A stretch of 64,000 bases of DNA. Source: Ancylobacter sp. SL191. Lineage in GTDB: Bacteria; Pseudomonadota; Alphaproteobacteria; Rhizobiales; Xanthobacteraceae. A program made the translations under genes and the position numbers. Position 1 is the first letter of the stretch; each line of letters opens with the position of its first letter. This document shows, piece by piece, positions 8,204 to 16,632 of the stretch. The stretch is taken from positions 3,385,001 through 3,449,000 of the forward strand of contig NZ_CP113056.1 of NCBI RefSeq assembly GCF_026625645.1, given 5' to 3'. Under the pieces are notes generated by a model, which was not told where the DNA came from, ran no database searches, and saw nothing but the letters and a program-made list of their open reading frames with translations.

Positions 8204-10122
8204 TGGACGACAAGCCGATCATCAACCCCGATGACGCCATCCTCGCCGCCGTGTTCCCGGAAGAGGCGGGCGCGCCCCCGGCTTCCCCCACGGGCGACGA
8301 TCCGCGGCTGGGGAGCCAGGCGGAAGGGTGGGACAGCGCGCCGGAAAGCCGGGCGCCTGCCGACAACCCGTATGACGATGAGGACGGTGAGGACGGCGGC
8401 GACCCGCCTTTTGATGGCGATGACGCCCCGCCGCCCGGCTTCTCGCCGCAGGACCCGGCGCTGCTGGCATGTGCCGGCGAGCCACAGAACGACATCGGCA
8501 ACGGGCGGCGGCTGCGCCATCGTCACGGTGCGGACCTCGCCTATGTGCCCAATCTCGGCTGGCATCGCTGGGACGGACGGCGCTGGTTTCGCGCGGAGGA
8601 TGACGAGGACGATGTGCGCACCCTCGCCCACCATGCCTCGGAAGCCATCATGCTTGAGGCCTTCGTCATGGCGCCGACGCCAGCCGAAGCCGAGGCCATC
8701 ACACGGGCGCAGGAGGCCGCGCTGCGGGTGGAGGAGATTCCGCACGAGATCAACGATCTCGACGACCAGGAACTGCCGAAGCGGGAAAAGGGGCGGCGCA
8801 GCTTCCAGCTGAAACGCGAGATGGCGGCGGCCAAGACCATCGTCGCACGCGGGCAGATGGCGGCGAAGGCCTGGGCCACGCGCAAGGCGCAGCGCCGGCG
8901 CTTCGCCACAGCGTCCGGCAATGCCGGCAAGCTGGACGGGATGCTCGGCGAGGCGCGGCCCTATCTGGTGCGGTCGCTAACCGAGCTCGACGCGGACCCT
9001 ATCGCCTTCAATGTGCTGAACGGCACCCTTGTCTTCCGTCAGGTCGAGGAAGCGGATCTGGAATGCCCGGATCCAGACGAGGTGCGCACCCGCAAGGTCT
9101 GGCGCTTCAGCATCCTCCCGCATGAGCGGCGGCGGATGATGACCAAGCTCGCCCCGGTGTTCCATTGCCCGGAGGCAGGCGCCCCGGTGTTCCACGCCAT
9201 GATGGAGCGCATCCTGCCGGACAAGACCGTGCGCGACTATCTGCAGCGCTTCTTCGGCTACTGCCTCACCGCGCTCACCACCGAGCAGATGTTCTGCATC
9301 TTCTTTGGCGAGGGCTCCAACGGCAAATCGACCCTGGTGGACGTCATCGCCCACCTGATGGGCGACTATGCCACCAGCGTGCCGGTGATGAGCCTCGTGA
9401 CCGACGGCAACCGCAAAGGCTCGGAGGCGACGCCCGACCTCATTCGCCTGCCGGCCGCGCGCTTCGTGCGCTCCGCCGAGCCCAAGGAGGGCCTGCCGCT
9501 CGACGAGAGCCTGATCAAGGATTTGACCGGCGGCGAGCCGATCAATGTCCGGCGGCTGAATCACGAGTTCATCGAGGTCTATCCCCGGTTCAAGCTGGCG
9601 ATCTCGTGCAACCGCAAGCCGGTGATCCGCGGCAATGACGACGGCATCTGGCGCCGCGTGTCGCTGGTGCCTTTTGAGGTGCAGATCCCGAAAGAGGAAC
9701 GCGACAAGCGCCTGCCCGAGAAGCTGAAGGCCGAACTGCCCGGCATCCTCAACTGGATGATCGAGGGCGCACTCGACTATCTCAACCGTGGCCAGCTTGC
9801 CCCGCCCGAGGCGGTGATGGCCGCCACGCGCGAATATCGCGAGGAAAGCGACCCGCTGGGCGCGTTCGTCCGCTCGGCCATCGAGATCACGCACATGCCC
9901 CACGACGTGGTCGAGCAGGGGCTGCTCTACGAGGCCTTCAAGGTCTGGTGCGACCGGGAGGGCAAGACGCCCCTTGCCGCCACCACCTTCGCGCGGCGCA
10001 TGCCCAAGACCGCGCACGACTTCGGCTTCGAGAAGGGCAAGAGCTCGCTGTCGGTCTACCTCGGCATCAGGGTCAAACCCGAATTCGAGCGGCGCGATCC
10101 CTCACGCACCCCGTTCGCCTAG
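8203..10122 (+). CDS. D5/P4-type replicative helicase (primase C-terminal family)
   Basis: A protein of 639 residues. The first 90 residues are acidic and disordered (EDGEDGGDPPFDGDD). A D5_N-like region follows, then a superfamily 3 helicase core. The Walker A motif GEGSNGKST lies at about 369-377, a downstream sensor-type stretch RFKLAISCNRKP follows, and WRRVSLVPFEV is the arginine-bearing motif typical of phage and plasmid P4-type helicases. A winged-helix tail closes the protein. It should unwind the phage origin together with the preceding primase. Initiators of this family commonly act at repeats close to their own gene, which suits the 9-bp array directly downstream. Confidence 0.88.
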   Translation: MDDKPIINPDDAILAAVFPEEAGAPPASPTGDDPRLGSQAEGWDSAPESRAPADNPYDDEDGEDGGDPPFDGDDAPPPGFSPQDPALLACAGEPQNDIGNGRRLRHRHGADLAYVPNLGWHRWDGRRWFRAEDDEDDVRTLAHHASEAIMLEAFVMAPTPAEAEAITRAQEAALRVEEIPHEINDLDDQELPKREKGRRSFQLKREMAAAKTIVARGQMAAKAWATRKAQRRRFATASGNAGKLDGMLGEARPYLVRSLTELDADPIAFNVLNGTLVFRQVEEADLECPDPDEVRTRKVWRFSILPHERRRMMTKLAPVFHCPEAGAPVFHAMMERILPDKTVRDYLQRFFGYCLTALTTEQMFCIFFGEGSNGKSTLVDVIAHLMGDYATSVPVMSLVTDGNRKGSEATPDLIRLPAARFVRSAEPKEGLPLDESLIKDLTGGEPINVRRLNHEFIEVYPRFKLAISCNRKPVIRGNDDGIWRRVSLVPFEVQIPKEERDKRLPEKLKAELPGILNWMIEGALDYLNRGQLAPPEAVMAATREYREESDPLGAFVRSAIEITHMPHDVVEQGLLYEAFKVWCDREGKTPLAATTFARRMPKTAHDFGFEKGKSSLSVYLGIRVKPEFERRDPSRTPFA

Positions 10123-10132
10123 CCCGCGGCTG

Positions 10133-10488
10133 GGGAGGCTGGCGCACGTCTGTACGACGCTTGGGAGCCTAGGGAGGCAAGGGAGGCTGGCCGTTCCGGT
10201 GGGGCGGTTCTTCCGGGGGTAGCAGGGGCAACGGTTTGTGTGGGTTGTTGGGAGGCAAGGGAGCCTAGGGAGCGTAGCGCGCGGGTACACGTGAGCGATG
10301 ATCTGGAGAGCGCGAGAGTTCTGCGGTTCTCGATTGGATCGGTTCTCTATGTAGCGGGCGCTTTTATCCTCCCTTCCCTCCCTATCCTCCCATCAATTCG
10401 GGATGTTCTAGAGAATTCAAAGGCTTGGCAAAGCGAGAATAGGGGTGGGTGATGAACCATCTTCCCTCCCTATCCTCCCTAGCCTCCC
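10133..10488. repeat. array of 9-bp repeats in four oriented clusters (candidate replication origin)
   Basis: A non-coding stretch between the helicase and the next gene holds 9-bp units of consensus GGGAGSNWA. Forward units: GGGAGGCTG at 10133 and 10181, GGGAGCCTA at 10163, GGGAGGCAA at 10172. A second forward cluster has GGGAGGCAA 10250, GGGAGCCTA 10259 and GGGAGCGTA 10268. Inverted clusters: TATCCTCCC 10365, TTCCCTCCC 10374, TATCCTCCC 10383; and TTCCCTCCC 10462, TATCCTCCC 10471, TAGCCTCCC 10480. Units within a cluster abut exactly. The DNA between clusters at 10300-10450 is less GC-rich than its surroundings. Position and layout suggest iterons for the helicase; large stem formation between opposite clusters is the alternative. 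Confidence 0.7.
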
Positions 10489-10505
10489 AAATGAGGGGAA
10501 ATAGG

Positions 10506-11228
10506 ATGAAACAGGCAATCGACATCGAGGATCTGCTGGTCTGGGCTTATCGGGACATGCAGGCGGAGCAGCTCTGGGACGATGACACCTCCTCTCGCCT
10601 TGGCATTGCTTCTGGCTGGGGCGCCATCGCCAGCGTCGGGGCTTATGGTGCCGTGGTGCAGTCCTCCAGCTACATTCCCGAGCCCGGTGATCGCGACGAC
10701 GCGGCGCTGGTGCACCGCACCGTGCTTGGATTGGACGACGCGTTCCTCGTGAAGGGCCAAGGCGGCTTGTCGGTTTATGACCGGGGCCTCCTGGCGGAGG
10801 CCGGTTGCACGCTGGTGGAGCGTTCGGGCGAGCGGCCTTTGATGATCCAGCCGGACGGCGTGGCAGTGCCGCTCGAGCGTGTCGTCATCTCGGTCTACCT
10901 CGTGTTGCATGCGCGCGTTGCCAGCCGCCCGGATTGCTACGCCGATGTGGCGCGGCGGCGGGGCCGCCCGACCAAGGATGGTGAAGTGGCCGAGGGGCTG
11001 ACCTATGACGAGATGATCCACGCCCGCGCGGTCTATGCCGTGTGGCACGCCGCGCTCGGTATTCTGGCCGGCGATCTCGCCGGGCGCCTTGCGCGCTGGG
11101 AGCCGACGGCGCCGAAAGCGAACGAAGCACCGTGGCTCCAGCCGCGCCGCCGCGTGCTGGAGGTCGTTTCAGGCGATAATTCCGAGGCACCTAAGCCTTT
11201 GAAGCGGCGACGGAATATCCCGTGTTGA
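10506..11228 (+). CDS. unidentified phage protein after the repeat array
   Basis: A protein of 240 residues, soluble and of mixed composition. Features are DIEDLLVWAYRDMQAEQLW at the N-terminus, a central AVPLERVVISVYLVLHARV, and a basic C-terminus (PRRRVLEVV...KPLKRRRN). I do not recognise a family, though the type occurs in alphaproteobacterial prophages just ahead of the terminase. ATG 10506 follows GAGGGG at good spacing. Earlier in-frame starts at 10449 would translate the 9-bp repeats into meaningless LPSLSSLAS, so they are rejected. A Rus-like, late regulator or packaging accessory role would suit the position, but there is no direct evidence. Confidence 0.6.
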   Translation: MKQAIDIEDLLVWAYRDMQAEQLWDDDTSSRLGIASGWGAIASVGAYGAVVQSSSYIPEPGDRDDAALVHRTVLGLDDAFLVKGQGGLSVYDRGLLAEAGCTLVERSGERPLMIQPDGVAVPLERVVISVYLVLHARVASRPDCYADVARRRGRPTKDGEVAEGLTYDEMIHARAVYAVWHAALGILAGDLAGRLARWEPTAPKANEAPWLQPRRRVLEVVSGDNSEAPKPLKRRRNIPC

Positions 11229-11272
11229 CGCCGCGAGCCTATTGACGGATATTGCAACTTGTCAAATGAATG

Positions 11273-11302
11273 CCCGGCTGGCCCCCGCCCGCCGGGTTTT
11301 TT
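11273..11302 (+). terminator. putative rho-independent terminator before the late genes
   Basis: CCCGGC at 11273-11278 pairs with GCCGGG at 11291-11296 across a 12-base loop and is followed directly by six T at 11297-11302. It lies between the stop of the preceding gene (11228) and the GTG of the next (11338). The stem is short, so it may be weak or a site of antitermination. Confidence 0.5.
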
Positions 11303-11337
11303 GTTGCCCGGCAACGGACCAACGGGGAGGCAGTCAT

Positions 11338-11880
11338 GTGACCCCCGACATCCACTACGACGCGTCAGACTTCCAGCGGGTGGCCGATCTGTTCGGCCGC
11401 CTGCCCCGCGACATGCAGGTGATCGCCTTCCGCCGCGCGGCGGGCCGAACCCGTTCCGTGACCGAGCGCCACTATGCGCGCTTCGCCTCGCGGCACATTG
11501 ATGTGGCGCAGAAGCACATCAAGGCGCGCATGCGGTCCGCTCTCGACGCCGAGGGTGTGACACTCACGGTGAAGTCGGCCAACATCCCGTTGAACGAACT
11601 CGGCGCAAGTCAGCGTGGCTACGGCGTCCACGTCCGGGGGCGCGGCCGATATGAGGGCGCCTTCATCCCCAAGACGGGGGCAGCGGCTGCCGCCGGTCTG
11701 GTGCTCAAGCGCATCGGCGCGGATCGCTTGCCGACGAACATGCTGTTCGGGCCGAACCCCGCGAACGCCGTCGCACGAACGCCGAAGGTCTACGAAGACC
11801 TGCTGAGCGAGATCGCACGCGGCGAGTTCACGTCGGTCATCCTTCAGCAGATCGCCTTCCTGCTCTCCCGGCGCGGCTGA
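11338..11880 (+). CDS. minor tail protein Z-like (tail completion), displaced upstream of terminase
   Basis: A protein of 180 residues with the layout of lambda gpZ-like minor tail proteins. A helical N-terminus has AFRRAAGRTRSVTERHYARF; the centre has NIPLNELGASQRGYGVHVRG with RYEGAFIPK, and LPTNMLFGPNP follows. GTG 11338 is chosen because GGGGAGG at 11324-11330 precedes it; an ATG two bases earlier runs straight into a stop. Genes of this family normally sit among the tail genes, and a second one occurs at 22903. Its place before the terminase is therefore odd and suggests shuffling of a late-gene cassette. Confidence 0.65.
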   Translation: MTPDIHYDASDFQRVADLFGRLPRDMQVIAFRRAAGRTRSVTERHYARFASRHIDVAQKHIKARMRSALDAEGVTLTVKSANIPLNELGASQRGYGVHVRGRGRYEGAFIPKTGAAAAAGLVLKRIGADRLPTNMLFGPNPANAVARTPKVYEDLLSEIARGEFTSVILQQIAFLLSRRG

Positions 11881-12006
11881 CCCCTCGCCCCCCGTGGCCG
11901 GCGGGCCACACCCCGCCCCCCGGTTCAGGGACCGTACCCCCTTCCCAAAGCCCTGCGGTCCCGGCGGAGCGCGGGTTTCTGCCAGTGAAACAGTGATTTA
12001 GCTTGG

Positions 12007-12044
12007 GTTGACAGGGTTGACAGCATGGCGAGCCCAGTTGACAG
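12007..12044. repeat. three direct GTTGACAG repeats at the terminase small-subunit start (candidate packaging site)
   Basis: GTTGACAG occurs exactly at 12007-12014, 12016-12023 and 12037-12044, with start-to-start distances of 9 and 21 bp. They span the 5' end of the small terminase gene in the 145-bp gap after the gpZ-like gene. In lambda the small terminase binds repeats near its own gene (cosB). The location and the repeat number make this a candidate, but the TTGACA core also resembles a -35 element, so a promoter cannot be excluded. Confidence 0.45.
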
Positions 12045-12624
12045 CGGGCCACGCGTCATGTGGTCGGTCTCCCAGATCGCGGAACGCGACGGCATTTCAA
12101 AGCAGGCTGTGTCCAAGGTGGTGCAGTCGCTGATCGCGGGGCACGACATCCCGGTGGAGCGGGACAGCCGGGGCCGCGTGGCGCGGGTTTCCCTCGCCCA
12201 TTACGACCATCATCGCGGGCAGTTCGCGAACCCCGCCAAGGTGGCGGCGGCGCGGCCCTCGACACCTGGCCCGCTGGCGGACACGCGTGGCGACTCGTTC
12301 GACGAGGCCCGGCGGCAGAATGAGTGGCTCAAGGTCGAGCGGGAGAAGCTGGCGCAGGCCCAAGAGCGAAAGCAGCTGGTGCGGGCGGACCTCCTGACCG
12401 AGGCCCTGGAGCGGGTCGGGCGCGAGATCCAGAGCCTTGTCGCCCGCCTGCCGAATAAAGCGGATGACCTCGCCCTGGCCGGCGCCAAGGAAGGCGTTCA
12501 CGGGGTGCGGATCGCGCTTCGGGCCGCCGCCAATGACATCAACACCGCCATCGCGGATGCCCTTGCAAACATCGCTCACCTGGCCCCGGTGGCCGACCCG
12601 GCGCAGACGGACGAACCCGCATGA
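12025..12624 (+). CDS. terminase small subunit, Nu1-like
   Basis: A protein of 199 residues. The N-terminal winged HTH (WSVSQIAERDGISKQAVSKV, residues 13-32) is of the type that binds packaging sites. It is followed by a long charged helix (residues 90-125) and a C-terminal part that would contact the large subunit. The ATG at 12025 lacks a clear ribosome site, and the internal ATG at 12058, directly before the HTH, is an equally good start. The stop overlaps the large subunit start by ATGA, as expected for partners. It should recognise phage concatemers and deliver them to the large subunit. Confidence 0.75.
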   Translation: MASPVDSGPRVMWSVSQIAERDGISKQAVSKVVQSLIAGHDIPVERDSRGRVARVSLAHYDHHRGQFANPAKVAAARPSTPGPLADTRGDSFDEARRQNEWLKVEREKLAQAQERKQLVRADLLTEALERVGREIQSLVARLPNKADDLALAGAKEGVHGVRIALRAAANDINTAIADALANIAHLAPVADPAQTDEPA

Positions 12625-14639
12625 CCATTCACGCCGGCGCGCTGCATCTGGTCGCGAGCCGGCTGGCGGCGGCGATCCGGCCGCAGCCACCGGTGCCGTT
12701 CGTGCAGTGGCTGGCGCGGAACATCGTGCTGGTGGACGGTGAGAAGAAGGGCGAACTGTGGTCGGCGGCGGACGCGCCCTATCTGGTCGAGCCGGCGCAA
12801 TGCCTCTCCATTGAGCACCCGTGCAATCTCATCACGATCCGCAAGGGACAGCAGACCGGCGCCTCGATCCTCGGCCTCGCCTGGTGCCTCTATCTCGCCG
12901 ACGTGGCGCCGGACAACATCATCTATGGCGTGCCGGGCATCGACGCCCTGCAGGACATCAACGGCAAGAAGCTGCAGCCGCTGATCGACGCCTGGCAGAA
13001 GAAGACGGAAAAGCGGATCATCTTGCCGTCGGTCGCCCGCTCGGGGGCAGGCTCCACCGTCTACGAGAAGCGGTTCGCCGGCGGCTATATCACCCTCGCC
13101 AATGCGAATGTGGCGATGGCGCTGTCGATGCACACCTGCCGCTATGGCGTGAAGGATGAACTGTCGAAGTGGAGCGAGACGGCAAACGGCGACGACCCCG
13201 AAAGCCTGTTCTTCGGCCGCTTCACGGCCTTCCGCCGGCAGAAGTCCTACAAGATCCTCGAAATCTCAACCCCGGAAATCGACAGCGGCGACGAGCTCGG
13301 CGAGGCGCCTGGACATTGCCGGATCGACCGGAGCTTCCGCCGCTCGGACCAGCGGTTCTGGCACATTCGCTGCCCTGAGTGCCCGCCGGAGGATAACTTC
13401 GAGTTCGTGCAGCATGAGGGTGGCTTCCATATCGACCGGAAGCACCCGCACAAGAGCTACTATGTGTGCCCCAACTGCGGGCACCCGATTAGCGAAATGG
13501 AGCGGGTCGCGGCTGTTCGCGGGGGGCGCTACATTGCCACGCGCGAGGGGCCGGACCTTCACCCCGGCTTTCACATCGACGCGTTTATCTCGCTCATGAT
13601 GAGCTATGAGGCCATCGCCAACGACAAGCTGGAGGCCGAGAAGAAGGGCGAGCCGGGCGTCAAGGGCTACACCAACCTGACCCTCGCCCTGCCTTTCGCG
13701 ATGCGCGGCAACGCGCCCGACCACCAGCGGCTGATGGAACGCCGTGAAGCCTATGCGCCGGGGGTGATCCCGGCGGATGGGCTCATCTTCGTGGCGGGCG
13801 TCGACGTGCAGGGCGATGGCCTCTGGTACGAGTTCGTCGCGTTTGGGGAGGACCGGCAAAGCTGGGACGTGGAGGCCGGGTTTCTCGCAGGCTCAACCGA
13901 CGACCCGAAGACTGGTGCTTGGGCGGCGCTCGACGAACTGCATCAGAAGCTCTGGCCGGATGCGCATGGCAATATGCGCCGGGTCGAGGCGATGGGGGTG
14001 GATGCGGGCGACGGCAACCGCACCACGCAGGTGATCGAATGGTGCCGACGCCACGGCAATGCCTACGCCATCAAAGGACAGACCGGGCGCGGCGTGCCGG
14101 CGATCGGGCAGCCGACGAACAAGTCGGTCAAGAAGAACGGCAAGCCGCAGAAACTGCGGGGCGGCAAGGTCTGGCCGGTCGGCACCTGGTCGCTGAAGGG
14201 AGAGTTCTACGGCAACCTGCACCGTGTCGGTCTCGCGGGCGGTGCGGAAGCGGACCCGCCGGGCTATTGCCACTTTCATCAGGGCTTGGGCGAAGAATAT
14301 TTCAAGCAGATCACGGCTGAGTATTTCGACCAGAAGCTGGTCAAGGGCCGCTTCCACGAGGAATGGAAGAAGATCCGCAAGGATAACCATCTGCTCGACG
14401 CACGGGTCTACGCGATGGCTATGGCGGAGCTGCTCGGCATCTCCCGGCTGACCCGTGATGGCTGGGCCGCTCTGCGCGCCCGGTATGCCGTGGCGGCGAC
14501 TTCCGACCTGTTCGCGGGCGAGACGGTGCGGCAGGCCGCGGGGACAGCACCCTCGGCACCCGAAGCCTCTCCAGCATCTGCGACGCCGGCCCCAGCCGCG
14601 CCGAAGGCACGCTACCGGCCCACGGGCTGGAAACGCTAG
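12621..14639 (+). CDS. terminase large subunit, GpA family
   Basis: A protein of 672 residues, close to lambda gpA in length. The N-terminal ATPase has a Walker A-type RKGQQTGAS at 74-82. Two Cys pairs (CPEC and CPNC, about 60 residues downstream of the ATPase core) form the family's zinc-binding insert. The nuclease half begins with FVAGVDVQGD, whose aspartates should bind metal, and continues through MGVDAGDGNRT and HLLDARVYAMAMAE. The end is a Pro/Ala-rich tail. It cuts concatemeric DNA and powers packaging through the portal encoded next. GpA-family enzymes usually make cohesive ends, so a cos phage is inferred. Confidence 0.93.
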   Translation: MTIHAGALHLVASRLAAAIRPQPPVPFVQWLARNIVLVDGEKKGELWSAADAPYLVEPAQCLSIEHPCNLITIRKGQQTGASILGLAWCLYLADVAPDNIIYGVPGIDALQDINGKKLQPLIDAWQKKTEKRIILPSVARSGAGSTVYEKRFAGGYITLANANVAMALSMHTCRYGVKDELSKWSETANGDDPESLFFGRFTAFRRQKSYKILEISTPEIDSGDELGEAPGHCRIDRSFRRSDQRFWHIRCPECPPEDNFEFVQHEGGFHIDRKHPHKSYYVCPNCGHPISEMERVAAVRGGRYIATREGPDLHPGFHIDAFISLMMSYEAIANDKLEAEKKGEPGVKGYTNLTLALPFAMRGNAPDHQRLMERREAYAPGVIPADGLIFVAGVDVQGDGLWYEFVAFGEDRQSWDVEAGFLAGSTDDPKTGAWAALDELHQKLWPDAHGNMRRVEAMGVDAGDGNRTTQVIEWCRRHGNAYAIKGQTGRGVPAIGQPTNKSVKKNGKPQKLRGGKVWPVGTWSLKGEFYGNLHRVGLAGGAEADPPGYCHFHQGLGEEYFKQITAEYFDQKLVKGRFHEEWKKIRKDNHLLDARVYAMAMAELLGISRLTRDGWAALRARYAVAATSDLFAGETVRQAAGTAPSAPEASPASATPAPAAPKARYRPTGWKR

Positions 14640-14656
14640 AATGACAGGGCTTGATC

Positions 14657-16348
14657 ATGGTCGGAGTTGCGGAACTGGTTCGGCGCGCCGTCGGCTGGGG
14701 TTCCCCCGCCGTCTCGCGATCTGACCCACTCCCTGCCTCCCTCCCTGCCCCGGCCATCCGCCCGCAGGCGCGCTATTTGCGCGACGGTGGGGCGGGCGTA
14801 CTCTCCATGCGCCGCGCGGTGACGCGGGACGGGTGGCGCGACGTCTATGAGGCCGGCGAGCGGGCTTACGCTCTGGCGCTCGACTTCATGCACAATAGCG
14901 GGTGGATCGCCGGGGCTGTCGACCAGCTGATCGTCGACACGGTCGGCGTCGAGATGACGCTGAACCTGCGTCCGGACCTGTCGCGGTTTGGTTATGACGA
15001 CAAGGAGGCCAGCGACTGGTGCTCCATGGTCGAGGGCGATTTCTATCGCTACGCCGGAAACCCACGTGAATGCGATCTCGCCGGCAAGGCGACGCTGATG
15101 GAGATGCTGGACGGCGCCTTCCGCCACTTCATCCCGGGAGGCGAGGCGCTGCTGGTATCGTCGTTTCTGACGCCGCAGCAGCGCGCGGCCTATGGTGTTA
15201 CGACCGGCACGAAGTTCAGCCTGGTGGCGCCGCATCGCCTGGTGCGGACGACCAATGAGTTCGACCGCCTGTATCAGGGCATTTTTCACGACGAGAACAA
15301 CCGGCCGATCCGCTATCGCTTCAAGGAGCGCGAACGCGGAATGGACAGCGAGCGGGATATCACGGCGTTCGACGGGGCAGGCCTGCCACAGGTGATCCAC
15401 GTGATGGATCGCGGCGTGAACCCTGACAGCCCCCGCGGCATCAGCCCGCTGGCGCCGGTGATGAAGACCATCGCGCAGGCCGACCAACTGGCCGATGCGA
15501 CGCTGACGAAGGCGCTGATCGCCGCGAACTTCGCGGCGACGATCACCAGCCCGGAGCAGAGTCTGCAGGCTTTCGAGGCGATCCAGACGCTCGGCGAAAC
15601 GCCGATGCCCCCGAGCTTTCCAGGCACGGACGAGGATTGGCGGACCTATCTCGGCGGCTTGTGCCAGGACATGGTGGACCTCTGGCATGTGCGCATGGAG
15701 GCGGTGAAGGAAGGCAGCGTCGGGCTGACCAATGGGAGCCGGGTCGGCCATATCGGACCCGGCGAGAAATTCGAGTTCCATACGCCGGACGTACCCGGCG
15801 ACAACTACCTGCCCTTCCAGAAGAACATGCAGCGCGAGGTCGCCCGCTGTCTCGGCCTGACCTATGAGAGCTATACCGGCGATCACGAGGGGGCGACCTA
15901 TACCTCCGAGCGCATGGGTGGGGCGACCATCTGGCCGATCGCGGTGCGCCGCCGTGCCCGCATCGTCCTGCCGCTCGCGCGCGGCGTGCTCATGTGCTGG
16001 CTCGACGAGCAGATCGCTTCCGGGCGCATCCCGTTCAAAGGCGGCTATCGCGCCTTCCGGGCAAACCGCGAGGCCGTGTGCACCGCCGTTTGGCAGGGGC
16101 CGTCGAAGCCGAGCGCCGATGCCTACAAGGATGCGCTGACATCGAAGGTGAAGCTGGAGAAGGGCCTCACCACGCTTGCGGCGGAGTATGGCGCCGACGG
16201 CAAGGATTGGGAGCAGGAGATCGAGCAGCAGGCGCGCGAGGTGCAGCGCCTGAAGGATCTCGGCCTGCCCAACCCCTACCAGGCAATGAGTGGCGGCGCC
16301 GGGCCGAATGGCGGTGCGGCGGACGGGCTGCGGGAGCCGGCACAATGA
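14657..16348 (+). CDS. portal protein, lambda gpB family
   Basis: A protein of 563 residues, matching the usual length of the lambda-type portal family. Recognisable segments are GWIAGAVDQLIVDTVG near residue 75, GRQ-like hub sequences such as VIHVMDRGVNPDSPRGISPL, and CLGLTYESYTGDHEGATYTS towards the C-terminus, typical of this family. Twelve copies form the ring through which DNA is packaged and to which the connector and tail are joined. ATG 14657 is taken; a TTG two codons upstream opens the same frame. The last four bases overlap the next gene. It lies directly after terminase, as in lambda. Confidence 0.92.
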   Translation: MVGVAELVRRAVGWGSPAVSRSDPLPASLPAPAIRPQARYLRDGGAGVLSMRRAVTRDGWRDVYEAGERAYALALDFMHNSGWIAGAVDQLIVDTVGVEMTLNLRPDLSRFGYDDKEASDWCSMVEGDFYRYAGNPRECDLAGKATLMEMLDGAFRHFIPGGEALLVSSFLTPQQRAAYGVTTGTKFSLVAPHRLVRTTNEFDRLYQGIFHDENNRPIRYRFKERERGMDSERDITAFDGAGLPQVIHVMDRGVNPDSPRGISPLAPVMKTIAQADQLADATLTKALIAANFAATITSPEQSLQAFEAIQTLGETPMPPSFPGTDEDWRTYLGGLCQDMVDLWHVRMEAVKEGSVGLTNGSRVGHIGPGEKFEFHTPDVPGDNYLPFQKNMQREVARCLGLTYESYTGDHEGATYTSERMGGATIWPIAVRRRARIVLPLARGVLMCWLDEQIASGRIPFKGGYRAFRANREAVCTAVWQGPSKPSADAYKDALTSKVKLEKGLTTLAAEYGADGKDWEQEIEQQAREVQRLKDLGLPNPYQAMSGGAGPNGGAADGLREPAQ

Positions 16349-16620
16349 GCACGGTCGGAATCGACGGCGCGGTCATCGACATTGATGACCCGTGCGCGCT
16401 GTACACCGCGCTCTATGCGGTGAAGCTGAAGCTGCTCTCGGGCGAGCGGACCGAGGAAATCGAGGTTCGCTCGCCGCTCACCAACCGACGCACCCGCTTC
16501 GGGCCGAGCAACATGCCGGCGCTCGAGGCCGAGTTGCGCTCGCTGGCCCGGGCCTGCGACGCGAAGAACGGGAAGCGCACGCGCTTCGCTCTGGCTGGTC
16601 GCGTCACGCGCCCCTACTGA
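16345..16620 (+). CDS. gpW-like head-tail joining protein
   Basis: A protein of 91 residues. It has the pattern of lambda gpW: an N-terminal helix (PCALYTALYAVKLKLLSGER), a beta-hairpin carrying EEIEVRSPLTNRRTRFGPSN, and a second helix (MPALEAELRSLARACD), ending in a basic tail (RTRFALAGRVTRPY). gpW seats on the portal after packaging and forms the platform for tail joining. The start overlaps the portal stop by ATGA. In lambda W precedes the portal gene; here it follows. Confidence 0.7.
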   Translation: MSTVGIDGAVIDIDDPCALYTALYAVKLKLLSGERTEEIEVRSPLTNRRTRFGPSNMPALEAELRSLARACDAKNGKRTRFALAGRVTRPY

Positions 16621-16632
16621 GGATCCACTCAC

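Noticed and set aside
10240..10452. Open frame of 70 codons through the 9-bp repeats
   Set aside because: It has no ribosome site, and its leucine/proline/serine run (ILPSLPILPS) is simply the translated repeat; the repeats read better as a DNA element.
14636..16345. 569-codon minus-strand frame opposite the portal gene
   Set aside because: Antisense artefact of high GC; the portal protein on the other strand is unmistakable.
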